DNA from: Gigaspora rosea
Lineage: Eukaryota > Glomeromycota > Glomeromycetes > Diversisporales > Gigasporaceae
DNA length: 64,000 nucleotides
NCBI GenBank assembly: GCA_003550325.1
Contig: QKWP01000688.1
Span: 89,537 to 153,536, forward strand
Reading direction: 5' to 3'
Position 1 is the first letter of the stretch, and every line of letters starts with the position of its first letter. The notes beneath the pieces are model-generated. The model searched no databases. It saw only the letters and a program-made list of their open reading frames with translations, and was not told the origin of the DNA. Position numbers and translations under genes: made by a program. This document shows, piece after piece, positions 1 through 11,226 of this stretch.

Positions 1-480
1 TTATCCTCCTCTCTTATTATTAATAAACTCTTGGGATTTCTAAGGAACAGACACCTTGGAATAGCCCTCTTGTTAAATTAATAAACTGTCTACTATCTCT
101 TGTTGTTTTATACCGAACTGCCTTAGAGAAGTGTATAGTTTCTTACAGACATAAAAGAAACTATACTTCCCTCTTGCACACTGCTTCACACCCAAAGTAA
201 GGGATCTCAGGAGCCGTGTGATTGTTACTTTATCAGAATTAAAGGAGGCTTCCGGTACTGTAACAATATATTTGTTCAATGGCCGCATGTCCCCATCCAC
301 TCTCAATTTATCGGTTCCTCCTTCCTTTTTCTTAACCGGAAAACAGTAATAGGCATACTGGCGCATCCCTTTTTCCAGGAGTCCGGATTTCAACATGTCT
401 CTTAGTTGATCTTCAAACATACGGGCATGCTCTGGATTATTAATCCGTATTGGGCGTACTCAGATAGGCGGAATTTCTTT
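1..480 (-). pseudogene. Gypsy reverse transcriptase, N-terminal part
   Basis: The longest open stretch is 73-420 (115 codons). It has the typical entry into the Gypsy RT domain: a YAYYCFPVKKKEGG block followed by LRVDGDMRPLNKYI, with the region RIRINNPEHAR just upstream in the same frame (about 420-460). In the family this segment precedes the catalytic YxDD motif, which would lie beyond the left edge. After residue about 60 the similarity fades and the reading departs from the usual RT pattern, so this is a relic even before the window ends. Function inferred from motif recognition. Confidence 0.75.
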
Positions 481-989
481 TCCCCTAGTCCTTATCTCAT
501 ACTGAATTAAATCGGGTTTTCCAATTTCAGACATGTCAAATGCAAATACATCAGGCGTTTCTTGCATTAATTTTTCTTGCATCTTGCCCCTTTGTTTCTA
601 AGAGATACATTCCCCAAAATTTAATTCATGACAATTGTCTTTCATTAGTCTCATTACAACATCAAGTCCCGACCCTTTTATTACGCTGTTTTCTTGCTCG
701 TGCTCACGTGACCAATAGATCACTTGACCAACGTGATTTTCTCTTTCCAAGTCATGTGAGTCTATAGGTTTAACTTCTTTTACAACAATTTTATCCAAAT
801 TATCTGCCCCTTCAATAATTTCCACTAATTGTGTACTCCCATATACACTTCCTACGTGCAAATTGGCTTCCTGTATATCAATTCTACACACGACCATTAC
901 ATCATCATGGTCTACTTCACTATCTTCATCATCATCGTATTCTTGAATATCAATCCATCCTTTAGGTACTATCGACGCAATGAATGAAG

Positions 990-1320
990 ATTTCTTGTGG
1001 TCGGAGCCTATAGAGCACCATAACTTTTATCTTTCCACTTCAAGTTGCATTTTGCTGCTGCAAGCCATGGCATGCCTAACAAAACCTCAAAACTTGCTGT
1101 TTTCATCACGTAAAACCCTTGAAAAACTCTTATGCCCTCCATTTTCACCTCAACATTGGGTATGTAACCCACAAATTTGCTTAAACGGTCATCAGCCATA
1201 TGGACTTTGCTTGTTACGGGTCTCCAAGATAATCCCTTTTGCTTGGCAAATGACTCATGCATAAGATTCAATGAGATCCAGGATCAATGGGCGCTTCAAC
1301 CGCTTCACCATTCACTTTTG
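990..1320 (-). pseudogene. Gypsy aspartic protease (retropepsin-like) relic
   Basis: The minus strand encodes IDPGS, a variant of the D-[ST]-G aspartic protease active site, at about 1275-1295. Then, after an apparent 1-nt frameshift, comes SLNLMHESFAKQKGL and, near 1050-1075, VLLGMPWLAAAKC, the hydrophobic-hydrophobic-G hallmark of the second half of a retropepsin fold. In Gypsy elements this enzyme cuts the Gag-Pol polyprotein. Position between gag and RT fits. The ORF at 598-897 (minus) is probably the protease-RT linker; I see no motif in it. Confidence 0.7.
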
Positions 1321-1749
1321 CCAATCCCACAGGTACATTTCCTATTTTCAGACTTATATTTGTTTGCATTCCTCATACTATTCTTATTTTAGTATTCACC
1401 GTCAATATGTCGTTCTCCTTTTTCTTTCTGGTTAATGCTTTTAAAACCTCAGTTTATGCCTTTGGTGACCATTTAAATAGTTGCCCAAGGGTAATCAGGA
1501 ATTCGAGTGATGCTATAGTTTTTAAAATATCCAATTGCTGCGTTAATTCCGAAATAAAGATGTACATTACTGAACCCTTTTTATATTGCTCAATTTCTTC
1601 TGGCATATTAATGTAAGTGCCTTTTTGAGCCCAAGTTGGCATTTTATGTTCATCTTCCAACGTTTCCTTTTCCCAAGGTTTCTCACGTCAAACAACTTTT
1701 TTTCTTCTTCGACTTGAACCATTAAGTATTCGTTACTCTCACCTTTCAT

Positions 1750-2990
1750 CGATTCAGTTATTTAAAAAAAGCATACATTCACACTCCCAACTTTTGAATT
1801 TGCAGCCTCGTTCCTTCTCAGTTCATTCCTTTGATTATTGAACCATGGTTGTAAAGCCCTAGTAGGGCAATTTCTGGAAATATGTCCTTCCTGATTGCAT
1901 TCATACCACCTGTGGCAGTGTTGTCATGGGACACAGACACAGACGGTGGACAGTCCGGGACGGGACGTCCGGGACATGTCCGCCCAGAATTTTTTTTGTC
2001 CCGGACATTTTGCGACACAACACGTGATCATCTACCAATAAAATTCGTATAATTCCGCAATTTGATTGATTTTACCCAGCGGACATGTATCATGTTGGGA
2101 CATTATTGCGGACATGTCCCGGACGTCCCGTCCCGGACTGTCCGCATCCCTGAAAAATCAGCGGGACAATGTCGGTGTACAACACTGACCTGCGGGCCTA
2201 TTGGTTTGATTCTGACTATTTATTTCTTGATTTTGCATCACATTGGATTTCTGATAACGATGTGTACTGTACGATTTATTAACTTTAAGATCCATTACGG
2301 CCTTTGTTAATTTTTTAATGCTCGATTCCATTTTGTTCATCTGATCATCTTGCCCAGAATTTTGATCTACCCAACAAATTTTCAAGGCACCAAAAGCCGA
2401 GATAAGTTCTTCCATATCCAATTTGATTTCCTTTGATTCCCTAGATGTACTTTTAGAAGGACTTTTTATTACATACTCATTGTCCTTATTATATTTTTCT
2501 ACTTTTAAAGCCCACCTTTTGGCTTCAGCATATGTTTCAGGACATTGTACTTCTACATTTTCTCTAAATGGTGCAGTAGTCATTGTACGTACCATTGCCG
2601 TTTTTTGATGTTCCTTACATCATTCTTTATCGGCTCCAAACATGCATCAAACCAGTTTGTATATGCTTTGATGGTAGCGGTCGATATTTGCTTGATGCTT
2701 TTCAATCATTCCAACCTTTCTTCTTTATTACAAGACACTTGTGCACCAGCAATATCAGCATCCTTTAAATCCCCCCAGGCTGTATGAGCCTTTATTAGCT
2801 TACGTATCCAGGGCTTTAAATTGTCAGAAATATGTAGCCTTATTACTTGTCACATTTTGGCTTCATTCCAGTCCTTCGATGCACCATACACCTTATAATT
2901 CTCAAGAAATACTTCAATATCTTCATCATCACGGCCATGGTAGATTGGTTTTGTTGAGTCTGAACCACCAATATTGTCGTTAAGTCGAGT
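1750..2990 (-). pseudogene. Gypsy gag relic with damaged zinc knuckle
   Basis: The best stretch is 2158-2595 (145 codons), the C-terminal half of a Gag: an acidic/basic linker rich in K, E and N ending NSQNQTNRPAG. Upstream, 2600-2800 reads as capsid-like sequence in changing frames (KAHTAWGDLKDADIAG). Downstream of an inserted MITE, at about 1862-1910, is YECNQEGHISRNCP, a CCHC zinc knuckle whose first cysteine codon has become TGG (Trp) and whose frame is displaced from the upstream ORF. The first zinc ligand is therefore missing, and the gene is broken. Confidence 0.75.
1916..2187. mobile_element. hAT-type MITE inserted in gag relic
   Basis: A 272-bp non-coding element. Both ends read CAGTGTTGT inwards. 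The flanks form an 8-bp target-site duplication with one mismatch: ACCTGTGG at 1908-1915 and ACCTGCGG at 2188-2195. Inside the ends are long GC-rich inverted arms built on GGACAGTCCGGGACGGGACG (about 1949-1985 against 2111-2146), unlike the AT-rich surroundings. An 8-bp TSD and CAGTGTTG ends are typical of hAT transposons. A second member is at 33536-33950. Confidence 0.85.
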
Positions 2991-3731
2991 ATTGCTTTTT
3001 GTTTTATTTCTTTTAATGTCTTATTGAGAAAAATAATAATTTTTTTTCTTTTACATTATAATTTTAATGTTGGAGAGCTTTATTTGTACCCAGGTTCTTC
3101 CTTGTCGCGTGGGTTAGCAGAAGGGCTTCCCTTTCTGTAATCTAGCTCAATTTCTTAATAATTTCGGGCCCTGCCTAGTTACGTACACACAGTATCAAGA
3201 GGCGGTCCACCCTACAATTTTACCATCACCACTTTTGTAGTGACTAACAATTTGCGTTAGAAATAACAACGATCTAACAGTAGGTACCTTTCTTTACTTT
3301 ATTTCACGGTTTATTTTATGAAGAGAAGAACGTAGAGATTTATTGATCCTTGCTCTACTTATACATTGGTTTTTTTATTAGACTACATATTAATTACGAC
3401 ATTTTTAATGCAAAACGCTTGCAAACTATAATAAACTTTTAATTAATGACACACTAATTACTGCAGATTACCCTTGCCACCTTATTAATTTAACCGATTT
3501 ACCAATCAACCCTGTACTCCACGTGATCACATGTGCACATACCCTAACGATCATGCTCTAGATCATCAATTCCCAACATTCCCCGAATGTAGTACATGGG
3601 GTATCGATCATTGCTGTGACAATAATGCTCAGAATTGCTGTAGCTTCATCTTTAAGAACATTGAAGTATTTGAATTATTATTGCTATATGTCGAGCATAT
3701 AATTTGTTGTTTAAATTTATTTTATTATTAA
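2991..3731. other. Non-coding; possible 5' LTR/leader of the Gypsy relic
   Basis: No credible gene. Being upstream of gag on the minus strand, this stretch should contain the element's leader and 5' LTR, and it is less AT-rich (3060-3310) than what follows. The sequence GAACCACCA at about 2962-2970 could be the complement of a tRNA primer-binding site. No second LTR is available in the window for comparison, so the assignment is weak. Confidence 0.3.
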
Positions 3732-4105
3732 GGGGCGTGCCATTTATTACGTAATATTTTTTACTTAATAGCCACTATCCATTATGGTGTGATCACCCTA
3801 ATCTCAATTCTGATTGGTTAATATAACAACTAATATTTATAATATATTATATAATATATATAATATTAAATGGCTTTTGATCTACTGGTCCACTTTGGGT
3901 AATTTTACTACCAAAATGTTCGTCTCAACGAGATGATTCTAACAAGCCCAAAATTATTAAAATCCAATCACAGGGTCATAAGATTGCTAAGGATTGCATT
4001 ATTAGATATATATATATATTAAATTTTATATATATTATATATAGACTGATCACTACCCTGACCCATGTATCCATGGTATAAATCACGTGATAAATGGCAT
4101 ACCCC
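3732..4105. mobile_element. PIF/Harbinger-type MITE, 374 bp
   Basis: Terminal inverted repeats GGGGCGTGCCATTTATTACG and (reverse complement of the right end) GGGGTATGCCATTTATCACG, flanked by the 3-bp duplication TAA (3729-3731, 4106-4108). TAA/TTA duplications with GGG-ends are characteristic of PIF/Harbinger. The interior carries the 'GATCTACTGGTC ... CGTCTC..GAGATG' module also found at 37865-37980 and 38525-38640. No coding capacity. Confidence 0.85.
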
Positions 4106-4108
4106 TAA

Positions 4109-5141
4109 TTATAATTTGTTGTATTATTAATTTTAGTCTATTTTCACCTACTGGTATTTGTAATGCATTGTACCAAATACACATTTTATTTTTAAAAAAT
4201 GTAAAAAAAATCAATTTAGTTTTAATTATCTAAATATATAATAATATCCATAATTATCAGTTTGTTTTCTTGTGCTTTATAAAAATAAAACTGAGGATTT
4301 ACAATTTTTAGGATGTTTTATAAGTAAAAAAAAATTTTTTTACTGATTTATATTTTATTTTTGATATAATCAGATAGAATTGAAAAAAAATAAATTTAGT
4401 TTTATTGCTAATATAATACCCTAATCTGATTATTTTCTTTTTAAAAAATCGTTGCTAAAGATTATTATTATTTGTTTTTATTATTATTAGTGATGATTGA
4501 CAAAAAATCCTTACTTTTTAAACAAGTAAAAACATCATGTTAAAGCAAAGTGCTATAAAATAGAAAAAAGATTAGATAATAGTAAAAAAAAAAGTTAATA
4601 TAGATGTACCCATAGGGTACATTAAATTTTTTTATACCTGCACTCTTATATAGTATAACAATCATACAAAGATTATTATTAATCATTATTGTTAATTTTT
4701 TTTTGTTAGCTAACTTTTCTTACTTTAGGAGCTTATAAAAGGATTGTTGTTATCAGTTTTGTAGTTGTCATATTATTAGAGTCTTGGTGTAAACTCGTCA
4801 CTTTAGGTGTTATCACCGTTTAGGTTATCTTGTGAATATAGTTTTTTTGTTTGGATAGTTTCATATTATTGCATAGGTACTTTGCTATTTGGGTCATTCA
4901 TAGATACTATTATTACCAGTATTAATATGGGTATGGGTTTTGTTGCTGGTAGCAGTTCTATATTATTGCTTTACAATTTTCTAGATTTTATCATTTTTAT
5001 ATTTTTGTGAACATAGATTTATTGTCCTACATGTTGTTTTTGTATTGTCCTGTATAAGAAGTTTGTTACTTGTAGCTTAATAGATTTTATAGCACTATTG
5101 GTATATTTTAGGGTCTAAGTAAGCTACTCTATATATCATCT
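4109..5141. other. AT-rich non-coding DNA
   Basis: No ORF with recognisable content; the ORF at 4807-5010 is hydrophobic translation of T-rich DNA. At 4596-4622 there is a small palindrome, TGTACCCATAGGGTACA, related to motifs at 6175-6200 and 38970-38990. Otherwise poly(A)/poly(T) runs and low-complexity sequence. Confidence 0.5.
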
Positions 5142-5334
5142 ACCAGGACCCGAAATATACATAGATAGGACAGGTATGAGTTTGCTTATTTTTGAGGTTT
5201 TTGTGCAGATCTTTTCTATTTATAGTAATTTTTTTGCTTATTTTTGAAGTTTTTTCCACAGATCCTTCCTTTTTAGTAACCCAATAATTAACCTGACCTA
5301 TCTATGTATATTTCAGGGTCCTTATCCACCTGGT
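5142..5334. repeat. Small inverted-repeat element
   Basis: The left arm 5142-5175 (ACCAGGACCCGAAATATACA...) is matched in reverse complement by 5291-5334, with an extra 10 bp in the right arm. Between them is a short tandem duplication of TTTGCTTATTTTTGARG followed by CAGATC. Palindromic, about 190 bp, non-coding; probably a MITE but no target duplication is clear. Confidence 0.6.
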
Positions 5335-6399
5335 ACATAGGGTTTTTTTTTTATTATTTTCACTGATTTTTCAGATTTTTTAATAATGATTTTGAATCAG
5401 ATAGAGAAAAACATTAGTAGTGCATTTTTTAAAAATATTATACAGAATTTTTCATGCTTTACCAGTAACAAGCTTGAATCAAAAAAGAAAAAACATTATA
5501 TGTACTTTGCAGGAATACTGCAGGAATGTCATATAAGCTATTTTTAGTTTATAAAAAGGAAAAGTAATAGTAGGCATACTTTGCAAAACAGAATGTACTA
5601 ACTTATACCAAATTGTAAACAACTTAGCAGATTAGTTTACAAGAACACTATATTAACATCTTTGAATTTTAGATGAGTTAATTTAGCTACAAATCATTAC
5701 TCTACAATAGGTTAACTATATACTTAGTGCAAACTAATATCCAAATTAATCAAATTAAGTTTTTTAAAAATCTAGTTCATCTATTACATATAAATACAAA
5801 ATATAAATGCATTCAAAGCTAGCTACATATAGATCTGTATTTATTATAAGTTCTAAAATTTGTTAAATATAAAAGGCTTTGGTCTTATAAAAAAGCATTA
5901 GCAGGTGCAAGAATTTTGAGCTCTGGAATTAGTATATTAGTTAGAAATTGAATTTGAATTAAACAAGTTGTAAATTGGGTTTAAGCTAGGAGTAGTAAAT
6001 AGATTGGGTCAAATTGGGCAAATGTTATAAATAAGTAAAAGTTTAAACTTGTAAATAAAAAAATACAAATTAGTTATATATTTTAGTAATTTATACTGCA
6101 ATATAAATAAATAAATTATTACAACAAATATTATTATTAAATATGAAATTAGTATTGTAAGTTATGTGATGCAAGTACATGTACCTTTGGGTACATATAT
6201 ATTAATACATAATATTTTTATTTTTAACAAAAATAGATTAGATATAAATTTATAAAATTTAAGCAAACATATTTGCTTGCTTAATTTAATGGATAGATAG
6301 AATCTGTGACCCTATATATAGCAGTTAATTATATTTAAGGCTAATAAAATTTCTTTTGTTTTTTATTAGTAAGTTAGTAAATTTGTAGCTAATTTTATT
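5335..6399. other. AT-rich non-coding DNA
   Basis: I see no gene, inverted terminal repeats or tandem array here. A palindromic GTACATGTACCTTTGGGTAC motif occurs near 6175-6195. Confidence 0.5.
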
Positions 6400-8233
6400 C
6401 GGGCAATAATAAACAATGTATTATATAATTACATGCACAATTTTGATTGGCTATTCATATAGGGTCACTATAGCAACCTGTTACTATAAAGTAATGCTCT
6501 TATATTTTATATAAAATGTTATAATTTATTTAGGAATTGATATTCAAACTCCTATCAAAAATCAAAAATTTTAAAACTTTGAGCAATGATATCTTGACAA
6601 CTTTTACTAAATTCAATAAACTTTTTTTATTTGCATTCTATAAATTTATAGAAATTAAATAAAAAAAGTTTATTAAATTTAGTCAGATGGTTGTCAGGAT
6701 ACCTTCACTCAAAGTTAAAATAAATCAAAGCATCTATTAAATAAAGCTGTGCCAAAGTTTTTCAAAACTTTAAATAAAGATATCTTGACAACTATCTGAC
6801 CAAATTCAATGAACTTTTTTTATTAAATTCTATACATTCATAGAATTCAAATAAAAAAAAGTTTATCAAATTTGGTCAAATAGTTGTTAGATTATCTTTG
6901 CAAAGTTAGAAAACAATCAAAATATCTATCAAAATAAAAGCTGTGCCAAAGTTTATTTAAAACTTTGAACAAAGAAATCTTGACAACCATCTAATCAAAT
7001 TTGATGAATTTTTTTTATTTGAAGTCCAAAAATTCATAGAATCAAATAAAAAAGTTCGTCATATTTGGTTTGACTATTGCCAAGATATCTTTGTTTAAAG
7101 TTTTAAAAAACTTTGGCACAGCTTTTCTTTTGATAGATGTTTTGATTTTTTCAAAAATATCCTAAACCATCTAACCAAATTTGATGAACTTTTTTTATTT
7201 GAATTCTATATATTTATAGAATTCAAATAAGAAAATTTATTGAATTTGGTTAGATGGTTGTCAAGATTTCTTTGCTCAAAGTTAGAAAAAAATCAAAATA
7301 TCTATCAAAAAGAAAAGCTGTACCAAAGCTTTTTTAAAACTTTGAACAAAGCTATTTTGACAACAATCTAACCAAATTCAATAAACATTTTATTTGAATT
7401 CTATAAATTTATAGAATTTAAATAAAAAAAATTTATTGAATTTGATTAGATGGTTGTTAGAATATTGTAAGCCCAAAAAATATACCCTAGTAGCATATAG
7501 TAATCAAGATAGTGCAGTATAAAATCAGTAGCCATGATGATCAATTATTACCTTTGGGTTTCCCATAGTAAAACAGTTTTAATAGATATAATAATTTTAA
7601 TAGTTTTATTGATTATAATAGTTATAATAGTTTTATTGATTATCTCTTAATATGTTAAGCAGGCAAATTTGCCTGCAAAATTCAATTTTAATGTAATTGC
7701 CAAAAAATGAAGTGGGAGAGGTCCCCCTAAGAGATATCTCATTTAATTTGGCCAGACTTGAGTAACATATTGGCAAAATGCCGATTGTATAAATTATGTC
7801 ATAAATGATCTGCACTAACCAGAATATGTTCTAATCAGGTTTTGCTGCGCTACACATTCGTTGATCAAAATCCAAAAATTGGTTAATAAAGTTTAGCGAC
7901 TTTTATTTTGAATAGTAATTGCTCACACTTATTCTTACGCTAAAAAATTGGCTTATTCCATAAGTTTTTTTTAAAAGAATGACTTCCACAATGGGGGGTT
8001 TTTTTTTTAAAAAAAAAACTTCTGATTTGTTTTTTTTTTACCTGCAAATAATTTGCAATCGTTTAAAGAATGCAACTTTAAATTTTGTGTCAAAGATATT
8101 TTTATCACAAACGAAACTTCATAATTCAAAATAAATAAAATAACTTTAGCCAAATCGTTTAATATTTAAAATTAGAAGGATAGTATTTTTGGCATTAAAA
8201 TTAGAGGCTAGTATTTCTGGCATTTTTCTTAAA

Positions 8234-8392
8234 TAAAAAATAAAAAAGGTAAAACCTATTAACTAATTATTGGTTGTTAGTTTAAATTTTGATTCAAGCT
8301 TAAGAAATTTTTNTAAAAAATAAAAAAGGTAAAACCTATTAACTAATTATTGGTTGTTAGTTTAAATTTTGATTCAAGCTTAAGAAATTTTT
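8234..8392. repeat. Exact 78-bp duplication around a single N
   Basis: The sequence ending TTAAGAAATTTTT before the N at 8313 is repeated identically right after it. This is most simply two overlapping contig ends joined with one placeholder N. Treat the duplication as an assembly artefact. Confidence 0.8.
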
Positions 8393-8405
8393 TGTTAATT
8401 AGTTT

Positions 8406-8594
8406 ATGATGATGCAAGAAAATGAAGAATTACCCCCTGAGTTGGTAGACCTTTATGAGGTTCATTTATTTCACAAATGCTTGAATATCTTTTAGCTGAA
8501 AAGATGCTTGAAGACAATGATTATGATAGCGATGATAATAATACAGAATTGAGTAATGAAATATATTGGAAAATAAGTCAATATTTTATATAGT
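8406..8594 (+). pseudogene. Short acidic ORF relic inside the TA-flanked element
   Basis: ATG at 8406 opens about 29 codons (QENEELPPELVDLYEV...) to a stop; one frame over, the reading continues as LAEKMLEDNDYDSDDN and ends at about 8594. This looks like one acidic C-terminal tail split by a frameshift. pogo-type transposases often end in an acidic tail, and the TA duplication of the host element would fit, but no DDE motif remains, so the origin is inferred only. Confidence 0.4.
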
Positions 8595-10534
8595 ATTGGT
8601 GAACAATAATAGGGGCTAATATTGGTATTTTACATTTATTATTTGTATCTTGCATTTGATAGTCATATGTATGTACATGTGCATATATATATATAGGTTT
8701 AAATAAAATTTTTTAAAGTTATTTTGAATATATTATATTAAATATAACTTAAAGTAAAAATTTCAATAATAATATAGGGGATCGCATATAATAAAAATAA
8801 ATAATTAATTAAAAAAATAGGTCTATTTCATTATATTTTGTATAAATTAATGAATTTTAAGTAGTATACTTTATTTAAAGTACAATTAATTTTTAGAATT
8901 TATATTTTAAAAATAAAAATCAAGTCTAAAAGAATATATTTTATAAAAATTTTGGTAAATTTTTAAAAATTTATTTTTAAAAAATATTATATAAATTTTT
9001 GCAGGCAAATTTGCCTGCACATAGTTTACAAACGAAGAGATAATAGTTTTAACTATTATATAGGATTTATTGGTTTTAAAAATTATAATAGATTTAATAT
9101 ATAATAGTTTTAATAGTTTCTATATAATAACAAATATATAATAAAGGCCTTGTGTCTAAAGAAACATCATTGATTGTTTGGTTATTAATAAACTACTTTC
9201 CTGTTACCTGTTATACTTACTAAAATACACTAATAATCCACTATTAAGTAGCATAGTAGTATGATTCCTATCTGTATTTTTGTGCATATAATTGTAATAT
9301 TATACTGTCTAGTTGTTTCTTGATGTACTAAAAACCCTGTAGTTATTGTTTTCTAACTGTTTTGATGTACTAAAATAGTTTTGTTGAGACCAGTATCCTG
9401 ATGTATAGTAAATATTGTGATTATTATTTGTTATCTTAAAGTATCAATGACTAAAGCCTTGAATTATCACTTGCCAAATCTAACATGCCTTCTTTGATAT
9501 GGTTGTCCAGATTTTGGTTGGTTTGGTTTTTGGTTGAATTTAGGTTAACTTGGAAGAGCAAAAGTTCATTGTCAATATCTTTATTCAAAGCTTTAAAAAT
9601 ACTTTGGTGCAGCTTTTATTTTGATAGATGTTTTGATTTTTCTCTAACTTTGAGCAAAGATAATCTAACAATAATCTAACCAAATTTGATGTACTTTTTT
9701 TTAAAAATTTGCAGAATTGAAAAAAAATGCTCATCAAATTTGGTCAGATGGTTGTAAGATATCTTTACTCAAAGTTTTAAAAAACTTTGGTGCAGCTTTA
9801 TTTTAATAAATATTTTGATTTTCTCTAACTTTGGGTGAAGGTATTCTGACAACCATCTGACTAAATTCAATAAACTTTTTTTTTTTTTTGAATTCTATGA
9901 ATTTATAGAATGTAAATAAAAAAAGTTCATTGAATTTAGTCAGATGGTTGTCAAGATATCTTTGCTCAAAGTTTTAAAATTTTTGATTTTTGATAGGAGA
10001 AATGAATATCAATCCACTTTATTTATAATAAAAATTTTAAGCAATTCTACTTACAGTTGTCAAAAAATTTATTAAAAACTTTAGTTAAAGTTTATTATAA
10101 GTTATTATTAATAATTCTTATTAAATGTAATAAATAAGTTATTAGAAATGTTATTTTTTAATAATTTAATTTTTTTAACATTAATTAAAACTTAAAATAA
10201 AAATTTTTAATAATATTAAAGGACTTTATATAAAAAAAAAAGCATTTTTAAATTTTAAAGATTTAATTATTATGATTTATTTTATAAATATTGACTAATT
10301 TTTAAATTTATTTAAGAAATATTTAAATTGTATAATTTATAATTTAAATAATAATATATAAAATAAAAAATATTTTAATAATAGATTAATAGATTAAATA
10401 AAATTTTACAACAAAATTTTTTAAATTAATACTATATAACTTTTTGCAGGCAAATTTAACTGCATTTGTTTAATTAACGAAGGAATAAACTATGACTGTT
10501 ATAAATATTAAAAATAAAATAATTAAAGGAGATT

Positions 10535-10680
10535 TAGATTTGGTAAACATATAGGCATATACTTGATCATCTGGCACGGTCAGATCAAGAATATTAATCT
10601 CAATAATATATCCATTAGGGGGTAACTTAGGAACGGAACGGGAATAACTGTTGCATTTATCGAAAATGGGTTGTGAGCTA
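10535..10680 (-). pseudogene. Truncated copy of the ML-domain gene (3' end only)
   Basis: Homologous to the last 135 bp or so of the gene at 18266-18694 within the segmental duplication. The reading resembles the C-terminus of that protein (ILDLTVPDDQVYAYMF), but the conserved cysteine of VYACTF is now Tyr. Sequence equivalent to 18402-18853, i.e. signal peptide and most of the domain, is absent. Clearly non-functional. Confidence 0.75.
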
Positions 10681-11226
10681 AAATATGGAACATCCCGCGT
10701 TTCCTTATACCCGAAACATTCTGGAAAACTTATTTTGAAGGCCCAAGCCCAAAAAAAGTCCGGATATGTGGCGGGCCAGACTTTCTTTTTAAGTTAGACC
10801 CGTTGGAACAGGCCAAAGATTATATAAAATAATAAACCGATTTTCTATACTATCTTTGTCAAATATCAAGGTGCAATAAAGAAGTAATGTTATACATCGT
10901 GATAATCAAATTTATAAAACGAGTCCCATGATTTATTAACGTTTCTTTTAATATACATTAGCGAGCGTTATTGTACCATAGCCCCAAACCAAATAGTTTC
11001 TATCTAACCAGGTCTAGAACCTAATATTAACCTCCGTCTAAAAGTTGTTGTGAGTCAATAACTCATGTTTTGGATTATACCAATTTTTTTTTTCCGGAGG
11101 AGCTATGATTGGTATTGAAATGGATGAAAATAAGGCATTTATGCATGAATTTTCCAAAATAAATTGGATTGGTGTTGAAATGGATGACAATAGACATTTA
11201 TTATCCAGGTCTGAATAACCCATAAG

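Larger units (their letters stand above)
1..2990 (-). mobile_element. Ty3/Gypsy LTR retrotransposon, decayed, left-truncated by window
   Basis: Fragments appear on the minus strand in Ty3/Gypsy order: gag (about 2990 to 1750), aspartic protease (about 1310 to 1000), then the start of reverse transcriptase (480 to 1). The rest of RT, RNase H and integrase would lie beyond the left edge. Reading frames are broken by frameshifts and stops, and a 272-bp hAT-type MITE sits in the zinc-knuckle region. It cannot make a full polyprotein. The order protease before RT, the DPGS protease motif and the RT start distinguish it from Copia. I could not delimit the LTRs with confidence. Confidence 0.85.
7643..9040. 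mobile_element. TA-flanked element with GCAGGC palindrome in its ends
   Basis: Nested in the foldback element. Both ends read TCTCTT..., followed within about 15-22 bp by the perfect palindrome GCAGGCAAATTTGCCTGC (7659-7676 and 9001-9018). TA flanks both ends (7641-7642, 9041-9042), as for Tc1/mariner/pogo-type insertion. Relatives: 56976-57779, and a right end at about 10447 and 18177 inside the segmental duplication. Interior is AT-rich apart from a short ORF relic at 8406-8594. One assembly join (N at 8313) lies inside. Confidence 0.75.
6533..10017. mobile_element. 3.5-kb foldback element with arrays of hairpin modules
   Basis: Both ends read GGAATTGATATTCA / GTGGATTGATATTCA inwards and continue into CTCCTATCAAAAATC. 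Flanks carry the 8-bp duplication TTTATTTA (6525-6532, 10018-10025), and the unoccupied site is visible in the other duplication copy near 17170. The arms hold repeats with a period of about 190 bp: five modules on the left (about 6570-7450) and two to three on the right (about 9510-9960). Each module is itself a palindrome: TTGACAACCATCTGACC... meets its complement around a GAATTC-rich centre. No transposase is visible; family unassigned (8-bp TSD allows hAT or MULE). Confidence 0.85.
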
